A stretch of DNA of 64,000 bases from Bacillota bacterium (GCA_023435225.1 JAEYRX010000043.1:1-64000); one strand, 5' to 3'; shown: positions 1 through 8,657, counted from the stretch's first letter. The notes: generated by a model not told the origin, from the sequence alone. Translations and numbers: made by a program.

Positions 1-399
1 ATTGTAAACCCTTGTCAATTCTTGATTTCTGTTTAGTTAGATAAGATCGAATTGATCGAATTTTTTGTGAATTTTATATCCCTTGGCTTTCTTACTTTTA
101 CCCAACTTGTGGGTAATGGTAAGGCCCCTGCAATAGGGGCAACCACCATTCACAGAAGTCTAAAATCATACCTTCTACAGAGCTATTTTTAACTAACCTG
201 TAAAATCTTTCGAGTTTTTAATTACTACGGAGGATGGTAGTTATCCCTTTTTCAGGGACAAAGGGTCCGGTTTTGGGCCTAAGTGATAAGCTTCAAAATT
301 AACTCTCGCCTATTGCCTTGCGCCTGTCGCCTTGATTTTACAAAAAATTTACATCAAATTAGGTCTTAGGACTTATAAAAAAAAATTAGGAAGATGACG
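1..399. other. gene-free upstream region with small hairpins
   Basis: No convincing gene is present before the first flagellar-operon gene. Three short hairpins can be read: GCCCCT/AGGGGC (124-129 with 135-140), CCCT/AGGG (245-248 with 254-257) and GGTCC/GGGCC (264-268 with 75 to 79 of the same hundred, i.e. 275-279, one G-T pair). The stretch 307-335 is made of GCCT-type words (CGCCTATTGCCTTGCGCC and similar) and looks like a single arm of the same repeat family found around flgL. I could not match the region to a known riboswitch class. Confidence 0.4.
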
Positions 400-1185
400 A
401 TGAAAAGAGTAGGAAAGATAGAATTCACAAATTGGTTGCAACAAGTTGGAAAAGGCATGGTAGAACTAGTTTTCACCTCACCAAGTTATTGTCCGGTTTG
501 TGGTCAGGAAGAAAGTTTAGCAAATGGATTAGGGAAAAATTGTCTACGAAAAATAGCCTTAATCCAGGCCCCGGTTTGCCGGAAATGCGGACGACCGAAA
601 AGATTATTGGCGACGGTAGGAGATATATGTAATCAATGTAATGAAACCCGTTATTTTTTTTCGGAAGCCCGGGCGGTAGCTGTCTATGATGGAGCGTTAC
701 GTGAGTATTTAACCGAATTGAAATACCGTTATCGTCCGGATCTTGGTGAAGCTTTAGGGATGTTAATAGTTGACTGGATAAAGTATCACCGGGAATTTTA
801 TCGAAAAATAAATTTAATAATTCCAATTCCGATACATTGGCAGAAACTCTCTGTACGAGGTTATAATCAGGCGGAATTGTTAGCTAATCCGTTACAAAAG
901 TATTTGGGAATTAAAATAAAAAACGATATAATAATCAGGGATAAAATAACCGAATCTCAGAATGCTTTATCCAAAGAAGAACGTTTTGCCAATATCGACA
1001 GGGCTTTTCGAGTAAATGATACTGTATCGGTTTCAGGCGCCAGAGTGTTATTAGTAGATGATATTTTTACCACCGGAGCAACGGTCTCCGAAGCCGCCAG
1101 AGTGCTATTAAGGGCCGGAGCGTTGGATGTCAAAGTTTTGACCTTAGCCGGTGGGGTAATGGACTCCGAATGGACTATGCAATAG
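400..1185 (+). CDS. comFC: ComF family phosphoribosyltransferase-like protein
   Basis: About 261 residues. The N-terminus has a four-cysteine zinc-finger pattern (CPVCG, then C, CRKCG and CNQC in the first 90 residues). The C-terminal half is a type I phosphoribosyltransferase fold with the PRPP-binding loop VLLVDDIFTTGAT. In Bacillus, ComFC belongs to late competence, and the comF locus lies beside the flagellar genes as here. An ATG at 394 is also possible, but AGGAAG (388-393) lies directly against it, so the ATG at 400 is preferred. The substrate is unknown. It is the first gene of a closely spaced operon with the YvyF-like gene 13 bases downstream. Confidence 0.85.
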   Translation: MKRVGKIEFTNWLQQVGKGMVELVFTSPSYCPVCGQEESLANGLGKNCLRKIALIQAPVCRKCGRPKRLLATVGDICNQCNETRYFFSEARAVAVYDGALREYLTELKYRYRPDLGEALGMLIVDWIKYHREFYRKINLIIPIPIHWQKLSVRGYNQAELLANPLQKYLGIKIKNDIIIRDKITESQNALSKEERFANIDRAFRVNDTVSVSGARVLLVDDIFTTGATVSEAARVLLRAGALDVKVLTLAGGVMDSEWTMQ

Positions 1186-1198
1186 CTGGAGGTATTAG

Positions 1199-1645
1199 AT
1201 GGATATTAGAAACTGTAAACGTTGCGGCGGTTTATATAATTTTAATGGGACTGCAGTATGTAATAACTGCGCCAAACAGGAACAAGAAGATTTTGATACT
1301 ATTCGGGATTATCTTTTTGAACATCCGAACTCTACCGCTCCGGAGATTAGTCAGGCCACTAAAATAGATATGAAAATTATTTCCCGGTTTTTGAAAGAAG
1401 GGCGTTTAAGGTATGAAGGCAAAGAAGGAGTCTTAAATTGTGAGAGATGTGGTGAAACTATTGAAACCGGGCGTTTCTGTAAAAATTGTCTGCAAGAATT
1501 GCAAACTGAGTTGAAAGGCTCTAACCGTCCGGGAACTTCAGTAAATAATAATACATCTGCCGGTATCAATAAAGGCAACATAAATACTCCTTGGTCTCAA
1601 GCCAAAGTTCATACTTATGAACATATATTAAAGAAAAAAGATTGA
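1199..1645 (+). CDS. yvyF: YvyF-like flagellar operon protein with two zinc ribbons
   Basis: This 148-residue protein has two CxxC...CxxC knuckles, an N-terminal CKRCG...CNNC and a central CERCG...CKNC. They flank a short helical, winged-helix-like segment (DTIRDYLFEHPNSTAPEIS). The domain order and the place between comF and flgM match the TIGR03826/YvyF family of flagellar-operon proteins, which are thought to act in regulation, although the molecular role is not established. The tail (residues 105-148) is polar and probably disordered. The start is fixed by GGAGG at 1188-1192. A longer alternative frame at 1170 has no family resemblance. Confidence 0.8.
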   Translation: MDIRNCKRCGGLYNFNGTAVCNNCAKQEQEDFDTIRDYLFEHPNSTAPEISQATKIDMKIISRFLKEGRLRYEGKEGVLNCERCGETIETGRFCKNCLQELQTELKGSNRPGTSVNNNTSAGINKGNINTPWSQAKVHTYEHILKKKD

Positions 1646-1709
1646 CAAGGAGGTAGTGCCTATAGCCTGAATAGTTTTACAAAATCCAACCGAAGGTAGG
1701 TGATAAAGG

Positions 1710-2012
1710 ATGATCATCTCCAATAAACAAGTACAAAGTATTTTACAATTAAATAACGTCAATGAAGTTAAGAAAAAAGGTTATGGTGTAAATACCGCCC
1801 CGGTCAATAAGTCGGACTCTTTAGTTCTTTCCGATCACGCCCAAGGTTTACAATTTGCTAAAGAACAAGTACTAAAGTCTCCCGAAGTTCGTGCCGAAAT
1901 AATAAGCGAGTTGAAAAAAAGAATTCAGGAAGGCAACTATCAGGTTTCCGGCACAGACATTGCCCAGAAATTAATCAGCCGGAGTCTGGTGGATGAGCTT
2001 GCCGGGAGGTAA
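1710..2012 (+). CDS. flgM: anti-sigma-28 factor FlgM
   Basis: This 100-residue protein matches FlgM. It has a disordered N-terminus, then LSDHAQGLQFAKEQV and the conserved C-terminal helices around VRAEIISELKKRIQEGNYQ, the part that binds sigma-28 (FliA/SigD). FlgM holds sigma-28 inactive until the hook-basal body is finished and it is exported. Its presence fits the sigma-28-like promoters seen downstream in front of flagellin and other genes. flgN starts only 6 bases after the stop codon and its Shine-Dalgarno sequence lies inside flgM, so the two are probably translated together. Confidence 0.9.
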   Translation: MIISNKQVQSILQLNNVNEVKKKGYGVNTAPVNKSDSLVLSDHAQGLQFAKEQVLKSPEVRAEIISELKKRIQEGNYQVSGTDIAQKLISRSLVDELAGR

Positions 2013-2018
2013 GAACCG

Positions 2019-2474
2019 ATGGCGGAAAAGATTTCATTAGAGCAACTATTGGAGAATGAATTAGCTGTTTTGGAAGAGCTCAAAGGATTGAGTTTGCAAA
2101 AAAAAGAGGCATTGTTAAACGATGACCTGGATTTACTACAGACAATTGTCCTCAGGGAAGAGGCGTTATCCAATAAATTACGCAAGATTGATGACGCCTG
2201 TTCCCCGCAGGTGCAATTTTTTTTAAAGGGACAAAAAAATGGAGCCCCGGAATCAGCTAAACAGCTGGAATTGATCCGTAAAGTACACAAAGCGGCCCGG
2301 GAAATACAAATTAATAACGATTTAAACCAGGGGTTATTAAAGGATAACTTGGGAATTGTTCAATTTATGATTAATTCATTACTACCCGTTGATGACGACA
2401 CTCCGGTATACGGATCGTCCGGTAAGGTTAGGAAACAAAAAAAAGAAACAATGGTTTTAGATTATAAGGGGTGA
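2019..2474 (+). CDS. flgN: flagellar export chaperone FlgN
   Basis: This 151-residue protein is almost wholly helical and charged, with heptad-like leucines (LEELKGLSLQKKEALL) typical of FlgN. FlgN is the cytoplasmic chaperone that delivers the hook-filament junction proteins FlgK and FlgL to the export gate. The assignment rests on fold pattern plus gene order flgM-flgN-flgK-flgL. The Shine-Dalgarno GGGAGGTAA sits in the end of flgM. The stop codon lies 6 bases before the flgK start, so translation is likely coupled. The last 25 residues are polar and probably unstructured. Confidence 0.85.
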   Translation: MAEKISLEQLLENELAVLEELKGLSLQKKEALLNDDLDLLQTIVLREEALSNKLRKIDDACSPQVQFFLKGQKNGAPESAKQLELIRKVHKAAREIQINNDLNQGLLKDNLGIVQFMINSLLPVDDDTPVYGSSGKVRKQKKETMVLDYKG

Positions 2475-2480
2475 TTGAAT

Positions 2481-3929
2481 ATGCGTTCAACATTTTTTGG
2501 GTTGGAGATCGGACGGTCCGGATTGTTAACCCACCAAAAAGCTATTGATGTCACGAGTAATAACATGGCTAATGCCAGTACTCCCGGTTATTCCAGGCAG
2601 CGGGCCGAGATTGTTACTATGGAACCATTCAGTTACCCCGGTTTTAGTAAAGTAAAATCAGCCCTTCAACTTGGAACAGGTGTGGATGTTGATGCGGTTG
2701 TCCGGCTCCGGGATGAACTGATTGATAAACAGATACAAAGTGAGACTACTACACTCGGTTATTGGGAATCCCGCCAACAAATGCTTGATAAGTTGGAATT
2801 GATTATTAATGAACCGAGTGATGCTAATATTAGAACTTCGATTGATGACTTTTGGGCGGCTATAAATGAAGTGATTAAGGACCCGGCCTTACCGGAAGCC
2901 CGTTCAGCCTTACGACAAAAGACTCTTACAATGACTACGACTATCCGATCGGATTATGAAAATATTAAGCAGTTACGATGGGATGCTAATGATCGAATTA
3001 TTCAAGGCGTTTCTCAAATTAACGATTTAGCTACTAAAATTGCCGGGTTAAACGACCGGATTGGAAAAATTACGGCTTTAGGTGATAATCCCAATGATTT
3101 ATTGGATAAACGGGATGCTTATGTTGAAGAATTATCGAAAATAGTAAATATTCAGTATTCTACCGATAAATTTAATTATATGACCATTTCGATAACTGGA
3201 ATCCCAATAGTTAACGGGATTACCGCCAATAAAATTTTAACGGTAAACGATACCGAGAATGAAGGATTGGTTAAGTTGAAATGGGAGGCCCCGACGGATG
3301 AACCGGTTAGAATTTTAAGCGGTTCTTTACACGGATTGTTTCAAGTCAGGGATGAAGATCTTCCAACGGTTTTGCGTCAATTAAATGATTTCGCCAGTAC
3401 CATCATTACTAATGTCAACCAATTGCATCGTCAGGGTTATGGATTGGATGAAAAAACCGGGTTTGATTTCTTTACCGGTACCGATGCTTCCAATATTGAC
3501 CTGGCTGAGGCTATTATGGATGATAATATTGTGGAAATTGATGGGAAAAAGTGGGAAGTCGGTTTGTTACGGATTGCCGCCGCTGATTCGGTATTGGATT
3601 TAAGCGGTGACGGGAACACGTTGATGAAAATGATCTTTGAAATAAAAGATAAGAAAATTTTAAATAATAGCACGGCAACATTGGGCGAGTTTCTTGGGTC
3701 GATGGTAGCCGATATCGGTGAACGTTCCAGCGCGGCGCAGACTAACGCCGACCATCAAAACTTCTTGATTGGCAACTTGGATCAGCGCCGTCAAGAGGTC
3801 TGCGGAGTCTCGCTTGATGAAGAAATGACCAATTTGGTTAAATTCCAACACGGTTATAACGCAGCAGCCAAAATCATTACGACGGTTGATGAAATGCTGG
3901 ATGTAATTGTGAATAGGTTGAAAGTATGA
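2481..3929 (+). CDS. flgK: flagellar hook-filament junction protein FlgK (HAP1)
   Basis: This 482-residue protein has the N-terminal rod/hook signature STFFGLEIGRSGLLTHQKA followed by TSNNMANASTPGYSRQRAEI, and a C-terminal helix pair ending LVKFQHGYNAAAKIITTVDEMLD, both diagnostic of FlgK. FlgK is exported through the flagellar type III apparatus and forms the first junction ring between hook and filament. The ATG at 2481 is preferred over an upstream TTG because it begins the conserved motif and is preceded by AAGGGGTGA. Length is within the usual range for the family. A palindromic repeat element separates it from flgL. Confidence 0.95.
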   Translation: MRSTFFGLEIGRSGLLTHQKAIDVTSNNMANASTPGYSRQRAEIVTMEPFSYPGFSKVKSALQLGTGVDVDAVVRLRDELIDKQIQSETTTLGYWESRQQMLDKLELIINEPSDANIRTSIDDFWAAINEVIKDPALPEARSALRQKTLTMTTTIRSDYENIKQLRWDANDRIIQGVSQINDLATKIAGLNDRIGKITALGDNPNDLLDKRDAYVEELSKIVNIQYSTDKFNYMTISITGIPIVNGITANKILTVNDTENEGLVKLKWEAPTDEPVRILSGSLHGLFQVRDEDLPTVLRQLNDFASTIITNVNQLHRQGYGLDEKTGFDFFTGTDASNIDLAEAIMDDNIVEIDGKKWEVGLLRIAAADSVLDLSGDGNTLMKMIFEIKDKKILNNSTATLGEFLGSMVADIGERSSAAQTNADHQNFLIGNLDQRRQEVCGVSLDEEMTNLVKFQHGYNAAAKIITTVDEMLDVIVNRLKV

Positions 3930-3930
3930 A

Positions 3931-4048
3931 GAATAGGCAATAGGAATTAGGCAACAGGCATTAGGATAAAAAAAGCTTAGTACCTAAACCTTGAATAAAA
4001 ATGTTATGGCTTTTTCCTATTGCCTAGTGCCTTCTGCCTAATGCCTGA
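3931..4048. repeat. class A palindromic repeat element (empty copy)
   Basis: The left arm (about 3931-3966) consists of AGGCAATAGG-type words. The right arm (about 4010-4048) is its inverted counterpart, built from CCTATTGCC/GCCTAATGCC words. About 45 AT-rich bases lie between them. The same arms enclose the four-helix-bundle gene at 6905-7285, so this is read as a gene-less copy. It sits inside the flagellar operon between flgK and flgL and could form a long imperfect hairpin in the mRNA. Confidence 0.75.
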
Positions 4049-4074
4049 TCTGATGTTTAGTGGAGGTGTTATTT

Positions 4075-6825
4075 ATGCGGGTTACTAATAAAATGATTTA
4101 TGAGAATTATTCTTTAAACTTGATGGCAAATGAAGTTAAGATTCAGAAATATACTCGTCAGGTAAGTACTGGAAAAAGGATTGAAAAGCCTTCGGATGAC
4201 TATATTGGTACATCTCGGTCTATGTCCTACCGTTCTCAATTGTCGGATATTTCCAGATATCTTGAGAATTCAAAACAGGCGATTAGCTGGTATACAGCTA
4301 CTGATGACGCTTTCATGACCTTAACCTCCGATCTGCAACGTATTAGGGAATTGGTAGTTGCCGGAGCCAATGATACTCTTAATACCCAAGCCCGGGAAGC
4401 GATGGCTGATGAAATTGACGAGATCCAGGAGGCGATTATGCAGGTTGCCAATAGTTCCATCAGTAACCGCTATATCTTTGCCGGGACCGATTATACGGCT
4501 AAAGCTTATGAAATGCGGACAGTAGTAGCCGGTGATTCCCTGGATATCGAAAAATATAAAATAAATATTGATCGGTATAACAATCAATTTCAGATCAAAC
4601 TCGATGACGACCGGGTGGTAACGGTTGGCTTATCCTATCCTAAAACATACGATGGTTCACCCGGTAATACTTTGGATGATTTGGCCAAGGATATTGAAAC
4701 GCAGTTGCATTATATCGGTTTTGACGTACCGGTTCACGCCAAACTGACTCCTGATAACAATATACAGTTTTACGCCGGTCCAACTCCGCCCGACAAACCT
4801 CATGATCTGGTATTAAAAGACGGGCCGGCGATAAAGTCGGTTGGTACAGCTAGAATGCCGATTACAGTCGGTACTTTAACTTTAGATACGAATGCCAATC
4901 CAAACGTTGATTATTATAATAATTGGACAATCGAGATTGTTAAAGGTAAAGGCGCAGGTCAAATCCGTAGAATTACGGCCTATGACGGTACTGCTATTAC
5001 CGGATTAAACAATCCATGGGATCCTAATGGTATTCCTGACACTACTTCCGAATATCGAATTCTACCTCCTTTAGAGGGGACAGCTCCGGCTGGAGGCGCT
5101 AATGTAACTTTACCTGGTTTAGCCAGTGATATTGATGATTTTTATAATGGGATGGATATTACTTTTTATGATGATAACGGGCTGGTGGTAGGAAGAGAAA
5201 ATATCATCGATTACGATGGAGCATTACATCAATTAACTCTTGCCGGCTCTCCCGCCGGTACTTATCATTATACTATTACACCCCACACCGAAGGGAATGT
5301 AGCCAACCCGGTCGCCTTAGGTGGAACTACGATTGATCTCGATGCTGCCGGCGCTAGTCAGATACCGGACTTCTATAACGGGGCTTCCATTACTGTTACT
5401 CATGAAAATGGGGTTACTGAAACCAGAAAAATAGTCGGTTATTCAGCCGGACCTGCTTTCCAGGTTACGGTTGATTCGGGCTGGGACATGCCGTTAACAA
5501 CCGGTTGTACTTATAAAATTTCCGACAGTACTTTACAACAACTTGGGATTAAAAATAAATCAACTACCAAAGAATTGCATAGCGCAACACTTTCATCCAC
5601 CATTGATATTCAAGGCAGATATCCAGTAAGAGGTAATGCGCAGCCGCCATTTGGCGCAAACTCTTTTAATATTGATTCCAGCACTCCCGCCAGTGATTAT
5701 ACTAACTGGACGGTCACAATTACAAAGGGTCCGGGCGCCGGGAAGACTTATACCGTAACCGGTATGGGAGGAGGAACCACTCTTAATGTAATTCCGGCAG
5801 TTGATCCGGCCTTAGATCCATTAGGAGGCTCTGCGTATGCGCTTAGTCCTCCGTTGATCGGAAATGTCGTTGCTCCGCTTGGCCCGAATCAAATTCAGCT
5901 AGCTGCTAACAGTAGCTTAACTCCTGACTTTTATAAGGATATGATAATTGAGATCATTGACGGGTTTGGAGTAGCCCAAAAAAGGACAATAACCGATTAT
6001 GATCCGGCTACCCAAATTGCTACCATAGACAAAGATTGGGATGAACTACCCAATGCTTCATCCAGATATTTTATTGACCCTGATTATTATCAGAATGCCA
6101 ATAATAAAATTCAAGTAAAAATCGGAACAAGCAATCCTCAAGAGATCAGTTTGGACGGAGGCCGATATACACCAGCTGAATTGGCTAAAATGGTTGAAAC
6201 CAAAATCAGGGAAAGAGGCGGGGATTTTGATAATATCCGGGTCTACGCTACACCTGATAATCAATTGAAGATTGTGCCGCTGGACCCGGACCTTAATGAC
6301 TTTGATGAACCGCTTGATATTCAGTTGTTTTCCGGCTCAAAGGCTGATGCCCTGCATTTATTAGGTTTTGTCAACGGAACCAGCTCCGGAACCGGAGTTC
6401 CCAACTTTGAGGGAAATAAAAGCGGCATCGAGTATCAAGTAAACCTTGGAGTAAAGATTCAAATTAATACCATCGGCGATCGAATTTTTGACCGGGTTTT
6501 CAAGCATCTCACCGAGATCAGTATTGACTTGCGTAGTAATAATACGGTGGCTTTGTCCGGAAAAGACTTGGAAAATATTCAGAACGACATCGACCAGGTT
6601 TTAATGGCTCAAGGTGAGTTGGGCGCCAAATCCAACCGGTTGGAAAAAGCCGTTGACCGCTTGGACAGCCTGGAAGAGAACGTTACCAAACTACTTAGTA
6701 ACGTTGAAGATATCGATCTTTCTCAAGTTATCATTGATCTCCGCATGCGTGAGACCGCCTATCAAGCAGCCCTCCAAGCCGGTGGCCGAATTCTTCCGAT
6801 GTCGCTTCTTGATTATTTGCGATAA
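4075..6825 (+). CDS. flgL: flagellar hook-filament junction protein FlgL (HAP3), greatly enlarged
   Basis: The N-terminus (MRVTNKMIYENYSLNLMANE, then STGKRIEKPSDD) and the C-terminus (VIIDLRMRETAYQAALQAGGRI) are clearly FlgL, the distal junction protein that seats the flagellin filament. At 916 residues it is about three times the usual length of roughly 300. The extra part, about residues 165-670, contains five related modules that begin D(F/Y)YN-like (near 4909, 5137, 5368, 5694 and 5926), mostly 77 residues apart. Each holds a beta-strand pair and a closing YxI-type strand. Two hook-IN-like segments (around 4570-4790 and 6100-6290) bracket them. The start at 4075 follows TGGAGGTG; an upstream TTG at 4060 overlaps that site. 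Confidence 0.93.
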   Translation: MRVTNKMIYENYSLNLMANEVKIQKYTRQVSTGKRIEKPSDDYIGTSRSMSYRSQLSDISRYLENSKQAISWYTATDDAFMTLTSDLQRIRELVVAGANDTLNTQAREAMADEIDEIQEAIMQVANSSISNRYIFAGTDYTAKAYEMRTVVAGDSLDIEKYKINIDRYNNQFQIKLDDDRVVTVGLSYPKTYDGSPGNTLDDLAKDIETQLHYIGFDVPVHAKLTPDNNIQFYAGPTPPDKPHDLVLKDGPAIKSVGTARMPITVGTLTLDTNANPNVDYYNNWTIEIVKGKGAGQIRRITAYDGTAITGLNNPWDPNGIPDTTSEYRILPPLEGTAPAGGANVTLPGLASDIDDFYNGMDITFYDDNGLVVGRENIIDYDGALHQLTLAGSPAGTYHYTITPHTEGNVANPVALGGTTIDLDAAGASQIPDFYNGASITVTHENGVTETRKIVGYSAGPAFQVTVDSGWDMPLTTGCTYKISDSTLQQLGIKNKSTTKELHSATLSSTIDIQGRYPVRGNAQPPFGANSFNIDSSTPASDYTNWTVTITKGPGAGKTYTVTGMGGGTTLNVIPAVDPALDPLGGSAYALSPPLIGNVVAPLGPNQIQLAANSSLTPDFYKDMIIEIIDGFGVAQKRTITDYDPATQIATIDKDWDELPNASSRYFIDPDYYQNANNKIQVKIGTSNPQEISLDGGRYTPAELAKMVETKIRERGGDFDNIRVYATPDNQLKIVPLDPDLNDFDEPLDIQLFSGSKADALHLLGFVNGTSSGTGVPNFEGNKSGIEYQVNLGVKIQINTIGDRIFDRVFKHLTEISIDLRSNNTVALSGKDLENIQNDIDQVLMAQGELGAKSNRLEKAVDRLDSLEENVTKLLSNVEDIDLSQVIIDLRMRETAYQAALQAGGRILPMSLLDYLR

Positions 6826-6830
6826 AATAA

Positions 6831-7306
6831 GGCATTAGGCAAAAGGCATTAGTGAAGTGTTAAGTACTAATTTTAGGGAAGAAATCTTTTGAAAGGTTAG
6901 TAACTTGGCAGGAATAATTAATTATAAAGATTTACTTGTATGGCAAAAAAGTATCGATTTAGCTGTTGTTATTTATAGAGTTACAAATAAAATACCCGAT
7001 TGTGAAAAATGGGGTTTAATCTCTCAAATGCGTAGGTCTGTTATATCAGTTTCGGCAAATATTGCTGAAGGTTATGGACGACAGGCTACTGGAGAATATA
7101 AGCATTTCTCATCTATAAGTCGAGGTTCTTTATTTGAATTGGAAACTCAAATTATTCTTAGTCATAGATTAGAGTACTTAACTTTAGAGGATTTAAAATC
7201 AATTCTTTCTGAGATAGAACAAATTGGGAAGATGTTAACAGTACTTATCTCAAAAATTCGCACCTCAAGAGCTACTAATACCTAATGCCTTCTGCCTATT
7301 GCCTAT
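6831..7306. repeat. class A palindromic repeat element carrying a gene
   Basis: The left arm (about 6831-6852, AGGCATTAGGCAAAAGGC) and the right arm (about 7276-7306, CCTAATGCCTTCTGCC and on) are inverted copies of the same words that form the empty element at 3931-4048. Between them lies the four-helix-bundle gene. The unit sits between flgL and fliW and interrupts an otherwise tight flagellar operon. Confidence 0.7.
6905..7285 (+). CDS. four-helix bundle protein (S23/23S intervening-sequence protein family)
   Basis: This 126-residue protein has the family hallmarks: YKDLLVWQKSIDLAV near the start, MRRSVISVSANIAEGYGR in the middle and a C-terminal helix pair (LEDLKSILSEIEQIGKMLTVLI). Members form pentameric four-helix bundles. 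They are known from insertions in 23S rRNA genes and as an accessory protein relative in diversity-generating retroelements, but the usual function is unknown. The start is TTG, preceded by GAAAGG. It has no evident flagellar role; it is cargo between inverted AGGCATTAGGC arms in the flagellar operon. Confidence 0.85.
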   Translation: MAGIINYKDLLVWQKSIDLAVVIYRVTNKIPDCEKWGLISQMRRSVISVSANIAEGYGRQATGEYKHFSSISRGSLFELETQIILSHRLEYLTLEDLKSILSEIEQIGKMLTVLISKIRTSRATNT

Positions 7307-7330
7307 ATTGAAAGAAAGGACCACATACAT

Positions 7331-7792
7331 ATGAAACTGGAAACTAAATTCTTCGGGGAGATCGAAGTTAATGAATTGGAAATTATTAATTTCAACCGTG
7401 GTATTCCCGGATTTGAAAACGAACATCAATTTATGATACTAAAGCAGAATGCGGAGTCGCCTTTCTTTATTTTGCAAGCAGTTACCAATCCGCAATTAGC
7501 TTTGATTATGATTGACCTGGAGCAAGTGGTCCCCGGGTTTTCGGTTGAACTGCCTGATGAGATCGTGGTTGAGTTAAAGCTTACCAAACCGGAAGATGCG
7601 GTTGCTTATGCGATAGTGGTATTGCCGGCGGATATTTCTCAAGCGACAGTAAATTTAGCAGCGCCGGTAATTATTAATATTAAAGAAAAACAAGGTAAGC
7701 AAGTAATCCTAAATAATCCGGCTTATAGTATTAAGCATCCGCTGTTTTCAAAAGTTAATGGGGAGGTTGGCTTGAAGACGGTGTCGAAGTAA
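7331..7792 (+). CDS. fliW: flagellar assembly factor FliW
   Basis: This 153-residue protein matches FliW throughout: FGEIEVNELEIINFNRGIPGFE at the start, FFILQAVTNPQLALIMID in the middle, and ADISQATVNLAAPVIIN with a C-terminal NNPAYSIKHPL. FliW binds CsrA and flagellin. When flagellin accumulates in the cytoplasm, FliW is sequestered and CsrA is freed to block flagellin translation. The gene lies directly before csrA and flagellin, the arrangement expected for this partner-switch. AAAGGA lies upstream of the ATG. Confidence 0.95.
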   Translation: MKLETKFFGEIEVNELEIINFNRGIPGFENEHQFMILKQNAESPFFILQAVTNPQLALIMIDLEQVVPGFSVELPDEIVVELKLTKPEDAVAYAIVVLPADISQATVNLAAPVIINIKEKQGKQVILNNPAYSIKHPLFSKVNGEVGLKTVSK

Positions 7793-7889
7793 AAAAATTT
7801 GAAGGGATTTTTTGACTTTCGGAGAAAATAATATTAAATGATTATGAACATTATAATATTAGTAATTCGAAGGTCAAGGAGGATCCCAA

Positions 7890-8114
7890 ATGCTGGTGTT
7901 AACGCGGAAGCTGAATGAGAGCATCATGGTGGGGGACGATGTTAAAATCACCATCGTCGATGTAAAGGGAGACCAGGTTAAACTGGGTATTACCGCCCCG
8001 AAACAGATCGCGGTCCATCGTGAAGAAGTATACCGGGAGATCCAAAAAGAGAATATGCTGGCTGCTAATGGCAAGCCGAATTTGGATTCACTTGAAAAAA
8101 TGCTGAAAAAATAG
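7890..8114 (+). CDS. csrA: carbon storage regulator CsrA
   Basis: This 74-residue protein is a complete CsrA: MLVLTRKLNESIMVGDDVKI, then GDQVKLGITAPKQIAVHREEVYREI. The RNA-contacting strands (LVLTRK) and the GVxAPKxIxVHREE-like strand are intact. CsrA homodimers bind GGA motifs in hairpin loops and block ribosome access, in Bacillus chiefly on the hag leader. A good Shine-Dalgarno AAGGAGGA precedes the start. The probable targets are the GGA sites in the flagellin leader (8829-8935). Confidence 0.96.
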   Translation: MLVLTRKLNESIMVGDDVKITIVDVKGDQVKLGITAPKQIAVHREEVYREIQKENMLAANGKPNLDSLEKMLKK

Positions 8115-8226
8115 GTATTAGGGATATGGAACAGGAAATAGGGACTAGGGAACAGGGTTCAGGTATAATTTTTAAGAAAAGTATAAACATTTTGGGTTTA
8201 TTTAAAAAAGATAATAAACAGTCTAG
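8115..8226. repeat. degenerate AGGGA/ACAGG-word repeat arm
   Basis: From 8114 to about 8165 the sequence is a run of short words of the type ATTAGGGATATGGAACAGG and ACTAGGGAACAGGG. It resembles one arm of the class A elements, but no matching opposite arm was found nearby. The rest of the stretch is AT-rich and leads into the terminator at 8227-8260. Confidence 0.45.
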
Positions 8227-8260
8227 GGCGATTTGAATAGGATCGTCTTTTAGTTTTTTT
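8227..8260 (+). terminator. rho-independent terminator after csrA
   Basis: GGCGAT (8227-8232) pairs with ATCGTC (8242-8247, one G-T pair) around a 9-base loop. It is followed by TTTTAGTTTTTTT. It lies 110 bases after csrA and would end the flgM-csrA transcript before the separately controlled flagellin gene. Confidence 0.6.
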
Positions 8261-8657
8261 AGATAAGGGAGTTTTATAATTATCTTAAATTAAGTTTTGG
8301 GATATATTAGAAAATGCTATCGGGGCTTGTTGTTTACATCAATGGAAATTTAAACTATATAGATATTAATGTAAACAACCATATAGTGAGCAACCAGGAT
8401 ATAACTAGATAAGTTAAATTAAATACCCTATATTTCATTATCTCCCTAAAGCCGGATTTAATGGGTAATTTAATGAAATTTAATTTAACTTATACAGCTG
8501 TAATAGTATGAAATAGAGCCCATTATTTATTTTGCATTCGGTATTAAGAATGCAAACAATATAAATGGAGTTAATTTCATCCTATATACAATATATTGTG
8601 ACCAAATGTCAAATTTTAAATTATGAAAATCCCCCTAATATTTTAGTAAAATATAAC
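8261..8657. other. AT-rich spacer with three inverted repeats between csrA and flagellin
   Basis: No gene is visible. Three perfect inverted repeats stand out. GTTGTTTACAT (8329-8339) pairs with 8369-8379. AAGTTAAATTAAA (8411-8423) pairs with 8479-8491, and this one is extended inward by ATTTCATTA (8432-8440) against 8471-8479. TTTGCATTC (8531-8539) pairs with 8548-8556 across 8 bases. They may be regulator-binding sites, terminators read from the other strand, or decayed mobile elements; the sequence does not decide. Confidence 0.5.

Noticed and set aside
1170..1367. Frame overlapping the end of comF and the YvyF-like gene
   Set aside because: The YvyF-like frame has the cysteine knuckles and a ribosome site; this one has neither.
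7812..7840. TTGACT with TAAATG, 17-base spacing, before csrA
   Set aside because: The -10 box is poor and the region is generally AT-rich; a csrA promoter is possible but not supported.
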